Made by a program: the position numbers and the translations under genes. The notes beneath the pieces are model-generated. The model was not told the DNA's origin. It ran no database searches and worked only from the letters and a program-made list of their open reading frames with translations. 64,000 nt of DNA from Endozoicomonas sp965198415 (GTDB lineage: Bacteria > Pseudomonadota > Gammaproteobacteria > Pseudomonadales > Endozoicomonadaceae): the NCBI GenBank assembly GCA_965198415.1, contig CBDAPN010000029.1, positions 562,545 through 626,544 of the forward strand, in the 5' to 3' direction. Below are positions 37,152 to 44,536 of this stretch, piece by piece (within the stretch, counting starts at the first letter, position 1; each line of letters starts with the position of its first letter).

Positions 37152-37916
37152 TTACACCAAAGCAGTGTCCTTAACGTAACGAGCTTCAATGTGGTCGTTA
37201 TCAATCGTACACAAAACCAAACAATCCTCCTTGGAGTTTGGCAACGTTACCCGATTACCGTCAGCTCCCCATATGGAGTTTTTGCCACATGTTTCCCAGC
37301 CGCCAGTCACGGATATATGGTTACTTAGCAGCACAGGGAAGTGATGTGCAGAGGCGATATCAGACAGCAGTTTAGAGTCTGGTTCAAAACCCATTTCAGA
37401 GATGAGTGCACTCACCAAGTAAACATCCGCACCCATTGCTTTGGCTCTTGAAGAGTGTAACGGCTCAATAAAGTCCGCACAGATAGCCAGCGCAATCTGA
37501 TTGCCTTTCAGCTCAAAATGATAATCTCGCTCTCCTCTTGAACAATATACTTCTTCACCAGAGTGTAAATATTGCTTAGAGTAGAAATCAACCTTACCAT
37601 CAGGGAAACAAATCACAGATCCAATCGTTGGTTTGGAAGATACTGAAGCATTCAGAGGGCAACCGGCAATCACAACCACCTCGTGCGTTACTGCGGCTTG
37701 CGAAAACTCTTCGAAGACAGAAAGTTCTGGGTCAAATGCCAATTCAGCAGCAAGCTCAAGTTCGTAACCAGTAAGAGAGAGCTCAGGGAATACCACAACA
37801 TCTGCGCTCTGCTGAGAAGATCGCTCAATCGCACCAATGTGATACTTCAAGTTTGCAGATACATCGCCTTTCGTAACGGGTATCTGCGGTAAGCTAATAG
37901 TAATTCTACTTTTCAA
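37152..37916 (-). CDS. Carbon-nitrogen hydrolase (nitrilase superfamily)
   Basis: 254 aa with a complete Glu-Lys-Cys triad: FPELSLTGYE (Glu near 45), YSKQYLHSGEE (Lys near 113), and AICADFIEP (Cys near 147). Members hydrolyse amides or nitriles (omega-amidase, carbamoylputrescine amidase and others); the substrate cannot be told from sequence. It lies inside the CRISPR accessory region but between IS remnants, with no island operator nearby, so it may be cargo brought by transposition and not a defence gene. Confidence 0.8.
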   Translation of the reverse strand: MKSRITISLPQIPVTKGDVSANLKYHIGAIERSSQQSADVVVFPELSLTGYELELAAELAFDPELSVFEEFSQAAVTHEVVVIAGCPLNASVSSKPTIGSVICFPDGKVDFYSKQYLHSGEEVYCSRGERDYHFELKGNQIALAICADFIEPLHSSRAKAMGADVYLVSALISEMGFEPDSKLLSDIASAHHFPVLLSNHISVTGGWETCGKNSIWGADGNRVTLPNSKEDCLVLCTIDNDHIEARYVKDTALV

Positions 37917-37964
37917 GTTTTCTCCTCCCTTAGAGTTAAAGGTTCACCCATTTACACCGTCTTC

Positions 37965-38051
37965 TTAGATTTCAATAAGAAAATCTACAGCCAGTTTTAC
38001 TGCAGATTCCTTGAATTCAGCTGTATGAGTTTTTGCTTTCTTTTCTGACAT
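37965..38051 (-). pseudogene. IS3-family OrfA N-terminal scrap
   Basis: 28 codons, MSEKKAKTHTAEFKESAVKL, matching the helix-turn-helix start of IS3-type OrfA, then a stop. Upstream, TGTGTCC near 38053 and GTGTCC near 38094 could belong to an element end. The insertion broke the cas1 relic at 38105. Confidence 0.6.
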
Positions 38052-38104
38052 TTGGACACACCTGTAGGGGTTTGAATATTACCCGTGTTTGCGTGTCCAG
38101 AGAA

Positions 38105-38197
38105 CTATAACCATTTCAGATCAGGATGCCTGACCAGCAGTCGCCCTTCTTGGGCATCAAGCTCAATGCCCTGACGATCGAGTAGCAGTGTTTCCAT
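38105..38197 (-). pseudogene. cas1: Second cas1 stub, broken by an IS3-type insertion
   Basis: METLLLDRQGIELD followed by GRLLVRHPDLKW resembles the first strands of Cas1 and differs from the stub at 35821. It starts by TAATG overlap with csx16, an arrangement expected for a csx16-cas1 operon, and stops after 30 codons where IS3-type sequence begins. Non-functional. Confidence 0.6.
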
Positions 38198-38502
38198 TAT
38201 CGACTTCCTATGGCTGAGCTGGTTACATCAAAACGCTGGAGAGACGCATTGAACTGAGCCATTTCATTACTTTTCAGTTCCTTGCCTCTTGCCACCTGCG
38301 GGACTTCCATACAAATGTGCAGGTATTTCCCGCCACGGGCACACACCTGTGCTGCCAGATGCACGGGAAGTACTCCGATAACGGTATCACCGGCCTGAAT
38401 ATCGTTGGTGTCCAGATGTTCCAGATGACAGCTGACTTCTACTCCACTGTCGTGTATCCATTGAATAGCTCCGGGATGGCGAGTTACCAGAATTGTACGC
38501 AT
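38197..38502 (-). CDS. csx16: Csx16 (VVA1548 family) CRISPR accessory protein
   Basis: 101 aa from ATG 38502, chosen over the 189-codon frame because family homology begins at MRTILVTRHPGAIQW and AAGGA lies about 8-12 bases upstream. IQAGDTVIGVLPVHLAAQVC and GGKYLHICMEVP match the Csx16 family, which accompanies type III systems. Its biochemical role is not well defined. Operator copy 4 lies 62 bases upstream, shared with the divergent CARF-cas6 operon. Confidence 0.8.
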   Translation of the reverse strand: MRTILVTRHPGAIQWIHDSGVEVSCHLEHLDTNDIQAGDTVIGVLPVHLAAQVCARGGKYLHICMEVPQVARGKELKSNEMAQFNASLQRFDVTSSAIGSR

Positions 38503-38563
38503 AGGAATTCCTTTGGTTGAACGGATGACAATAATGTATCTGTATCCGTTAAGAAGTGGGGTA

Positions 38564-38579
38564 TTCACAACCTTGTGGG
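38564..38579. promoter_or_regulatory. Island dyad operator, copy 4
   Basis: TTCACAACCTTGTGGG between divergent csx16 (62 bases) and the CARF gene (180 bases). Confidence 0.75.
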
Positions 38580-38758
38580 CGGTGGTTTCATCAGGCTCTG
38601 TAATGTCAGTATCGGTTTTTTTATGAGCGGAATTGAATAAGTGATGCAGTGCGGCAGGTGGTGAGAAACCTCGGCACGAGGTTGTTCCTACAGCAGAAAA
38701 TGGTACATTATTGCCGATCTTTCTACCCTGACTGTTTTGTTTTAATGGAGGTGTCACC

Positions 38759-39913
38759 ATGGGCACAACTGGCTCTATCCCTGATCCTGCATTCTGGCCC
38801 CGGAAGGTTCTTCTGGTGGCCAGCGGTATGTCTCCACAGGTGTTGACGGAAACCCTGTACGCCCTGCTGCATCAGGAGACACCTTTTGTTCCGGATGAGG
38901 TATATATGATTACCACCAACGGTGGTAAATACGGTGTTCCCGGTAAGTCGGAGGGAGCTGTTAAAGCGCTGCTTACCGAAGAAGACGGGCACTTTTATCG
39001 TTTCTGCCGGGACTATGGGTTTGCTGAAACGGCTTTTAACGAAGGCAATATTCATGTCATTACTGGTGCTGACAAAAAGCCGCTTGAAGATATTGTGACC
39101 AAAGAGGATAACGAAAGCGCAGCGGATGACATCCTCTCTCTGGTTTGCCGGTTGACCGAGGATGATAACTGCAGTCTGCACATCTCACTGGCCGGTGGCC
39201 GTAAAACCATGAGCTACTTTACCGGCTATGCGCTCTCTCTTTATGGACGGCCACAGGACCGACTCTCCCATGTGTTGGTTGATGCGGACTATGAAGGGCT
39301 GAGAGATTTTTACTACACGACACCTGCCAGCCATATGATTAAAAAATGGAATGGTGAGGAGATTGATGCTCATGATGCCGAGGTATCGCTAGCGGATATA
39401 CCGTTTATTCGCCTGAGACATGAACTGCCAAAACAGTTGATTGAGGGGAAACAGGACTTTCGTGCAACCATTGAGCGCATGCGACTGATTGAAAAACCGT
39501 TGTCGTTGGCTTTCGGTAAGAAGGATGTAGATCAGCTTGTCTATTGTTCTGGAGTAGAAATCAAGTTTACACCGGTTGAGTATGCTTTTTACCGGTTTAT
39601 TGTCAGTGAACAACAGAACACAGGCGGTGACTTAATTCTTATCCCTTTTAAAGGAGAGGCAAATGAAGACTATAAAGAAAAGTTTATCGAATGGCGGGAA
39701 AAGTGTGATATTCAGACAAAAGAAACGACCGATGAAGCTTTAAAAAACGGTATGGATCACGACTATTTTAAGCAGCGTAACACCCGGATCAAGAAGCTTC
39801 TGACTGATGCGCTTCCAACACCGGTAGCAGAACCTTATCTTGTTAAGGTTCGGGGTAAGCAGGGCAGTGGCCTCTACGGTATTGATCCTGCTGTTCTGGA
39901 ATTTGTTGAATAA
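38759..39913 (+). CDS. CARF-domain ring-nuclease/effector (NE0113-type, Csm6/Csx-related)
   Basis: 384 aa. KVLLVASGMSPQVLTETLYA (residues 16-35) and HISLAGGRKTMSYFTGYALS (near 141-160) are the hallmark motifs of the Cas_NE0113 CARF family, which binds cyclic oligoadenylates. The C-terminal half is charged and does not show a clear HEPN Rx(4-6)H, so it may be a ring nuclease or an effector with an unrecognised output. GGAGGTG lies 5 bases before ATG. Four bases separate it from cas6 in one operon, driven from operator copy 4. Confidence 0.82.
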   Translation: MGTTGSIPDPAFWPRKVLLVASGMSPQVLTETLYALLHQETPFVPDEVYMITTNGGKYGVPGKSEGAVKALLTEEDGHFYRFCRDYGFAETAFNEGNIHVITGADKKPLEDIVTKEDNESAADDILSLVCRLTEDDNCSLHISLAGGRKTMSYFTGYALSLYGRPQDRLSHVLVDADYEGLRDFYYTTPASHMIKKWNGEEIDAHDAEVSLADIPFIRLRHELPKQLIEGKQDFRATIERMRLIEKPLSLAFGKKDVDQLVYCSGVEIKFTPVEYAFYRFIVSEQQNTGGDLILIPFKGEANEDYKEKFIEWREKCDIQTKETTDEALKNGMDHDYFKQRNTRIKKLLTDALPTPVAEPYLVKVRGKQGSGLYGIDPAVLEFVE

Positions 39914-39916
39914 AAT

Positions 39917-40837
39917 ATGACCTTCTCCATCCAGCTAGCCCGCTACCGGTTTTCTTTCATTTTACAAGAACCAATGGTTTTGCCCTTTTTTTCCGGCTCC
40001 CTGCTACGGGGAGCCTTTGGGCATGCACTGCGGGCCAGCAGTTGTGTAACGGGTGCAAAAGACTGCAAAACCTGTCCGCTCTACCAGAGCTGCTTGTATA
40101 CCAATATTTTTGAGCCACCAGCCAAACACCACCGTTTGCAGAAGCTTTCCCAGGCACCTGGCTGCTATGTTGTGGAACCACCCCCTGTCGGCCAGCAAAA
40201 ACTGAAGGCTGGAGAGACCTTCAGCTTTGATATGGTTCTATGGGGCAAGGCACTGGAACAACTTCCGCTGATTATTTACGCCTGGCAGCGGGCAGGACAA
40301 CAGGGGGTAGGAAAAAATCGAACACCGCTCATACTGACTTCAGTCAGGCTGTGTGGAACAGAGGAACAGAACATCTGGCAAATACAAACACCGGAGGTAG
40401 TACCTCACAATAAAATACTTTCAGAACCTGTTATGCAGAAAAACGACAGTATAACCCTTAATTTCAAGACACCCTTGCGGTTACAGCATAATGGTCGCCC
40501 ATTAAATCCTGATACCTTTACCCCGCGGGCACTGCTGATGACCCTGGTTCGTCGAATCTCCCTGGTGGGAGATTTGCATTTGAACCAGACGTTCTTTAAG
40601 GACTCCCGCTTCCTTAGCCTGGCTGCAGATGAAGTGAGAATGGAACATCAGTTGACCTGGTGTGACTGGCAGCGTTTTTCCTCTCGACAACAACAGCGCA
40701 TGGCGTTGGGAGGAGTAGTAGGCAATGTCAGGTTATCGGGCAGGATTGAACCGTTTCGGGAGTTTCTGCATTTAGGGCAGTGGCTTCATATCGGCAAGAA
40801 TGCCAGCTTTGGGATGGGGAGTTATACGCTGGAATAA
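39917..40837 (+). CDS. cas6: Cas6 pre-crRNA endoribonuclease
   Basis: 306 aa RAMP protein. The C-terminal GKNASFGMGSYTLE is the Cas6 glycine-rich loop. CKTCPLYQSC (near residues 50-59) after RGAFGHALR is the cysteine motif of the PF10040-type Cas6 group. It cuts repeats 8 nt from the 3' end to make ATTGAGAC handles. Only cas6 in the window, so it should serve all three arrays. Follows the CARF gene by three bases. Confidence 0.88.
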   Translation: MTFSIQLARYRFSFILQEPMVLPFFSGSLLRGAFGHALRASSCVTGAKDCKTCPLYQSCLYTNIFEPPAKHHRLQKLSQAPGCYVVEPPPVGQQKLKAGETFSFDMVLWGKALEQLPLIIYAWQRAGQQGVGKNRTPLILTSVRLCGTEEQNIWQIQTPEVVPHNKILSEPVMQKNDSITLNFKTPLRLQHNGRPLNPDTFTPRALLMTLVRRISLVGDLHLNQTFFKDSRFLSLAADEVRMEHQLTWCDWQRFSSRQQQRMALGGVVGNVRLSGRIEPFREFLHLGQWLHIGKNASFGMGSYTLE

Positions 40838-40910
40838 GGGAGAAAAGATTATCTTCTCCCCCCTCCATTGGTTTGACGGTTTTACCGGAGATTGCGTAAG
40901 CACCGCCTTT

Positions 40911-41006
40911 ATGCCCTTTGGGTATTTATGCCCTTTGGGTATTTATGCCCTTTGGGTATTTATGCCCTTTGGGTATTTATGCCCTTTGGGTATTTATGCC
41001 CTTTGG
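40911..41006. repeat. 17-bp tandem repeat, five full copies plus a partial
   Basis: Unit ATGCCCTTTGGGTATTT starts at 40911, 40928, 40945, 40962, 40979 and, partly, 40996. Each unit contains the 9-base near-palindrome CCCTTTGGG. It lies between convergent cas6 and the Gly/Ala-rich gene. It has no spacer structure, so it is not a CRISPR. May act in termination or be a slippage product. Confidence 0.9.
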
Positions 41007-41025
41007 TGCGTTAGTGCGGGGAGTG

Positions 41026-41385
41026 TCAGTTATCCAGCTCCGTGGTGATTACAGCAGCACCACCACCTCCAACTGTTGCCCCCGCTGCAGTGACTACCGC
41101 TGTGCCTCCGGCCATGCCAAGGCCTCCCGTCGCCAGACTACCACCACCCAAGGCAGCCAGACCGGCCGATGAAGCGGCCGCACCTGACAAAGTGCCTGCA
41201 GCTGCACCAAGACCTGCGGCACTGGCTGCGGCACCAATGGCTGGAGCTGCTGCCAAGGCTACACCTCCGGTAGCAATGGTGGTACCTGCGATCAGTACGC
41301 TTTTTACCGGATTTTCACAGACAGCGTCAACTGCACTACCTACCGTGTCGCATAGAGTGTCGCACAGAGCGTCCCATAAACCCAT
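41026..41385 (-). CDS. Gly/Ala-rich small membrane protein under the island operator
   Basis: 119 aa from ATG 41385 (AAGGAGAG lies 6-13 bases upstream; the longer frame from 41418 has none). The Cys-containing amphipathic start (MGLWDALCDTLCDTV) is followed by NPVKSVLIAGTTIATGG and some 70 residues that are mostly Gly, Ala, Ser and Val, arranged as glycine-zipper membrane helices. It could form oligomeric membrane assemblies or pores. Operator copy 5 lies 115 bases upstream. No family recognised; composition resembles several unrelated glycine-zipper proteins, including the animal ISG12/IFI6 class, but composition alone is weak evidence. Confidence 0.65.
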   Translation of the reverse strand: MGLWDALCDTLCDTVGSAVDAVCENPVKSVLIAGTTIATGGVALAAAPAIGAAASAAGLGAAAGTLSGAAASSAGLAALGGGSLATGGLGMAGGTAVVTAAGATVGGGGAAVITTELDN

Positions 41386-41499
41386 AACTCTCTCCTTTCG
41401 GTTTCCGTTTTTTAACAATTATCCCAGCGGAGGCTTTTCGTTTGCCGGTTATCCGCTTTGATGGACTTATCATACCCAAAGAATGTTGCACGACGATGT

Positions 41500-41515
41500 T
41501 TCACAACCTTGTGGG
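41500..41515. promoter_or_regulatory. Island dyad operator, copy 5
   Basis: TTCACAACCTTGTGGG, 115 bases upstream of the Gly/Ala-rich gene and just after the viperin stop. Confidence 0.75.
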
Positions 41516-41541
41516 TATCTGTTTTCCCTAGCTATGCCGGT

Positions 41542-42453
41542 TCAGGCTATCAGGTCATAGCGGGCAGCAAAATGCTCAGGGGTAAAGGCTATCTGTGACA
41601 GTGCCTGGCTAACACTGACATCGAGAATAGGCTGGCTGTAGTCGTAGCCGATTCGCTGAAAAGCACTCTGGTAGAAACGACCTGCCGGGTCAATCATCAG
41701 ATAGGAGCCTGCCATGCACTGGTTATCTTCAACCACCACCGGTAGAGTCAACTGGTTGTGTCGTTCAACAAAAGACTGGAACTGTCCGGCAGTCACAGAG
41801 AGATCAACCTGATCCAATACTGGTAAAACCTGCAAGACTTTCCAGCGACAAGGATTGATCCGGGTTATCAGATCATTAAAATCTTCCTGCCAGTTCACGG
41901 CATTGACTACGGTGTTAATCTTGATTGCCATATCGGAACGTTGTTCGCGCAGCATAGCGGTTTTTGCGAGCAAATCCTGAGCGCTGATACCATGCCCATG
42001 GCGATCCATTCTGCCGATAGCAGTCTGACCATCGCGGTACTGGGAATCAAAGCTGATACCCACCATATCCAGCAAAGAACCTGCCTGCTCAATAAACTGG
42101 TTATTCAGAAAGTGGCCATTGGTAATGATCGACAACTTGAAGCCTGCTTTATGAGCAGAGCGGATTGCACTGATTATCCGTTCTTTCAGCAGCAGAGGTT
42201 CGCCACCGGCAAAGTTCAGGCGTACTGATGAGTAACCCATTTTTTCCTTCAGAGGGTTCTGCGAGTGGATAAAGTAGTTGGCCAGTTTCTCAATAAGGCG
42301 TTCAACGCCGCCGATCTTACGATGCAGTTCACAGGCGTTGTTCCATTGAGCGTAACAGAACTTGCAGCGGTAGTTGCAGGCTTCGGTAATGTGCCAGTTG
42401 ATCACCAGTTCGTCGGCCAGCACGTTTTTCACCGGAGTCAGTTGGTTGCTCAT
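41542..42453 (-). CDS. Prokaryotic viperin (radical SAM antiviral ddhNTP synthase)
   Basis: 303 aa. The radical-SAM cluster motif CNYRCKFC binds [4Fe-4S] through Cys26, Cys30 and Cys33. FAGGEPLLL, SIITNGHFL and MVGISFDSQ follow in order, then the viperin-specific KINTVVNAVNWQEDF, INPCRWKVLQVLPV, GSYLMIDPAGRF and ILDVSVSQAL blocks. Prokaryotic viperins convert CTP, GTP or UTP to 3'-deoxy-3',4'-didehydro chain terminators that block phage transcription. Which nucleotide this one uses cannot be read here. GGGGAT lies a few bases before ATG; operator copy 6 lies 95 bases upstream, so it appears co-regulated with the type III system. Confidence 0.9.
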   Translation of the reverse strand: MSNQLTPVKNVLADELVINWHITEACNYRCKFCYAQWNNACELHRKIGGVERLIEKLANYFIHSQNPLKEKMGYSSVRLNFAGGEPLLLKERIISAIRSAHKAGFKLSIITNGHFLNNQFIEQAGSLLDMVGISFDSQYRDGQTAIGRMDRHGHGISAQDLLAKTAMLREQRSDMAIKINTVVNAVNWQEDFNDLITRINPCRWKVLQVLPVLDQVDLSVTAGQFQSFVERHNQLTLPVVVEDNQCMAGSYLMIDPAGRFYQSAFQRIGYDYSQPILDVSVSQALSQIAFTPEHFAARYDLIA

Positions 42454-42547
42454 GTCTATCCCCCAGAGTGTTTTTGTTGATTGTTGCCCTGGAAATCGCC
42501 GGGGCTTACAGGACTGATAGTAACGCTATGAGCGTGTTGGGATATTT

Positions 42548-42563
42548 TTAACAACCTTGTGAA
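42548..42563. promoter_or_regulatory. Island dyad operator, copy 6
   Basis: TTAACAACCTTGTGAA, 15 of 16 positions of the perfect dyad, 95 bases upstream of viperin. Confidence 0.75.
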
Positions 42564-42643
42564 GGGACTAAAGGAAATGATGCTTATAAGATAAAGTACA
42601 TATAGGGCAGTCTGAAATAACCGGACCACCCTGAATAGTTCTA

Positions 42644-43369
42644 CTACAAATGCGATAACAGGGGTTGAACTCCCTGCATCATGCGCTCAACCAGATTTAT
42701 CATTCCATAACCTTCTTCTGCCGATACAGGCACCACCTGGCTCTCAGGAATATTCAGCGCCCTGCTCACCATACCGATTCTTCGCTCAAGATTACCTAGC
42801 TGCTCACTCGAGAGACGAAATGGCAGAACCCGGGACAGTGGCTCAATTTTGTCCACGGCATTCAGGGCTATCAATACCTTGCTGCGCTCGAATGGCGTTC
42901 TAAACAGCTCGTTAAAAGCCCACTCATCTTTCGATAGATCCCGTTGGTCCGCCCTGACCACATACACAATCAGGCTGGCCTGCCCCAGAGTTTTTCGATA
43001 GAGGTCGATATACTCTCGATCCCGCTCCGGGTTTTCACCGATACCGGGCAGATCTGCCAGGGAAAAATACTGGTCTTGTCCATACGGTAAAACAAAGTCG
43101 GCTGACTCCATTCGACGGGTACAGGCTTCAGTATCGCTGGTTCGAAACACCGTACTGCCCACCAAACGGTTGAGTAAGGTGGACTTGCCGTAGCCGGTTT
43201 TTCCCATGACGACGATCTGTATGTCCTCGGTCGTTTTTCCGCCTCGATTCCAGATCACACCTCTTCCGGGAATCAGGCCAGAGCACTTCAGAATCGAAAA
43301 ACCGGGAGCGTTCTGACACAGCGTTGCAAGATGCCCGTTCAGAACAACGCTGCACTGCAACCCATTCAT
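42644..43369 (-). CDS. Small Era-like GTPase, second of a coupled pair
   Basis: 241 aa from ATG 43369, which overlaps the upstream GTPase stop (ATGA); the longer frame from 43408 lies inside that gene. G1 GKTGYGKST, CTRRM as switch region, G3 DLPGIGE, G4 NAVDK, G5-like PVSAEEGYG. It is a short G domain with only a helical tail, unlike the dynamin-like proteins at 20-24 kb. The partner shows the same GKTGxGKS and EACTR signatures, so the two arose by duplication. Likely functions as a heterodimer; target unknown. Confidence 0.78.
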   Translation of the reverse strand: MNGLQCSVVLNGHLATLCQNAPGFSILKCSGLIPGRGVIWNRGGKTTEDIQIVVMGKTGYGKSTLLNRLVGSTVFRTSDTEACTRRMESADFVLPYGQDQYFSLADLPGIGENPERDREYIDLYRKTLGQASLIVYVVRADQRDLSKDEWAFNELFRTPFERSKVLIALNAVDKIEPLSRVLPFRLSSEQLGNLERRIGMVSRALNIPESQVVPVSAEEGYGMINLVERMMQGVQPLLSHL

Positions 43370-44232
43370 CAGAACCATCTCCTGAAAAAGCTCTTGGCAA
43401 TATCCCATGCCTTGGAAACAACTTGGACAACTACCGCTGGACTGGTAATCAGTTTCACAGCGGCATCCTTGACCTCATCAAAAATGGACTGCTTTACTAC
43501 TTCACGGGCTTTGGGGCTAATGACGTCGTCGTCGAATGTGCCACCGATAGAAACTTTCTTCTCGTTTGGCAGAGCAAAGATGATTTCTTCCACCAATCGG
43601 AACAATCCATACTTTTCTTCTACCGACACCGGCAGTACCCGTGAGCTTGGGAGAGAAAAGCTACTGGAGACGTCCGTTACTTTGCGGCGAATATTTTCTG
43701 CCTGAGTTGCCCCCGGTATCCCTCGCTTACAGTCCCATTCCCGAAACGGGGAAACCTTGTCAACCTGATTCAGCACTACGAAGAATGGAATGCCCTGCTC
43801 CATATAGGGTCTGACCATTTTTTCGAAACACTCAATATCCACTGAGTACGCACGGTCATCGGCCTTGAGAACCCAGATCACCAGATCCAACTCCGGTAGC
43901 AAGTTGTTGTATAACCGGGCGTACTCTTCATCCCGCCTGATATTTTCACCGACGCCGGGCACATCCACCAGCGTCATGCCTTTGCCCTGCTCCATCTGCA
44001 GAAGCACTTCCTTGGCTTCCCGTGTACAGGCTTCAACATCCGATACCGGACAAAGTTCAGCTCCAAACAGTGCGTTGCACAAAGAAGACTTGCCAGCACC
44101 GGTCTTGCCAAGCACCCCGATTTTAGGGACATAATCCCGAATCTCTGTTAGCCTGTCGATGAATTTCTGGGCTGCATCTTCAGAAAAGCCTTCTGTGTCT
44201 TGCTGTAGTGCCTTGGTCAGGTTTGCGTCCAT
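43369..44232 (-). CDS. Era-like GTPase with C-terminal amphipathic tail, first of a coupled pair
   Basis: 287 aa. G1 GKTGAGKSS near 42-50, EACTREAKEV switch, G3 DVPGVGEN, G4 NQVDK, G5-like PVSVEEKYG. The C-terminal 60 residues include SPAVVVQVVSKAWDIAKSFF, a hydrophobic or amphipathic stretch suited to membrane contact. Operator copy 7 lies 110 bases upstream, shared with divergent card1. It resembles YeeP/YfjP-type GTPases found in accessory islands. Confidence 0.78.
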   Translation of the reverse strand: MDANLTKALQQDTEGFSEDAAQKFIDRLTEIRDYVPKIGVLGKTGAGKSSLCNALFGAELCPVSDVEACTREAKEVLLQMEQGKGMTLVDVPGVGENIRRDEEYARLYNNLLPELDLVIWVLKADDRAYSVDIECFEKMVRPYMEQGIPFFVVLNQVDKVSPFREWDCKRGIPGATQAENIRRKVTDVSSSFSLPSSRVLPVSVEEKYGLFRLVEEIIFALPNEKKVSIGGTFDDDVISPKAREVVKQSIFDEVKDAAVKLITSPAVVVQVVSKAWDIAKSFFRRWF

Positions 44233-44341
44233 AGCCGTCTCTCCGGTGTTGTCTCGTTGTTGTCTTTTACCGCAGTAGGTTGGTTTATTCGCCTTTGCGA
44301 TATGGAGTGGAGACTACAGGCAATATTCTGGATAGGGGGAA

Positions 44342-44357
44342 TTCACAACCTTGTGAA
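44342..44357. promoter_or_regulatory. Island dyad operator, copy 7 (perfect)
   Basis: TTCACAACCTTGTGAA: seven-base arms TTCACAA and TTGTGAA around CC, the only copy with fully symmetrical arms. Lies 110 bases from the GTPase pair and 180 bases from card1. The remaining 304-bp intergenic sequence shows no gene. Confidence 0.8.
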
Positions 44358-44536
44358 CCTTTTACACACATGGAAAGACAGGGGGGGGGAGATAAGTATA
44401 TGGAAAAAAGCCTCAATAGCATTTAACTGTGTAATTAGCCTGATTTTCGTCATTCCCTGTTGCCCACACCTGAATGTATAATGTCGTTTACCTCAAGACC
44501 GATGTCGTCATTAACTAATAATAAAGAGTAAAACTC

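Noticed and set aside
40911..41006. 17-bp repeat as a CRISPR array
   Set aside because: Contiguous copies with no spacers and no leader.
40800..41048. Frames through the 17-bp repeat as a repeat protein
   Set aside because: No RBS; the period comes from the DNA repeat and 17 is not a multiple of three.
41042..41461. Plus-strand 139-codon Pro/Ala-rich frame
   Set aside because: Antisense of the Gly/Ala-rich gene; low-complexity mirror image without a convincing RBS.
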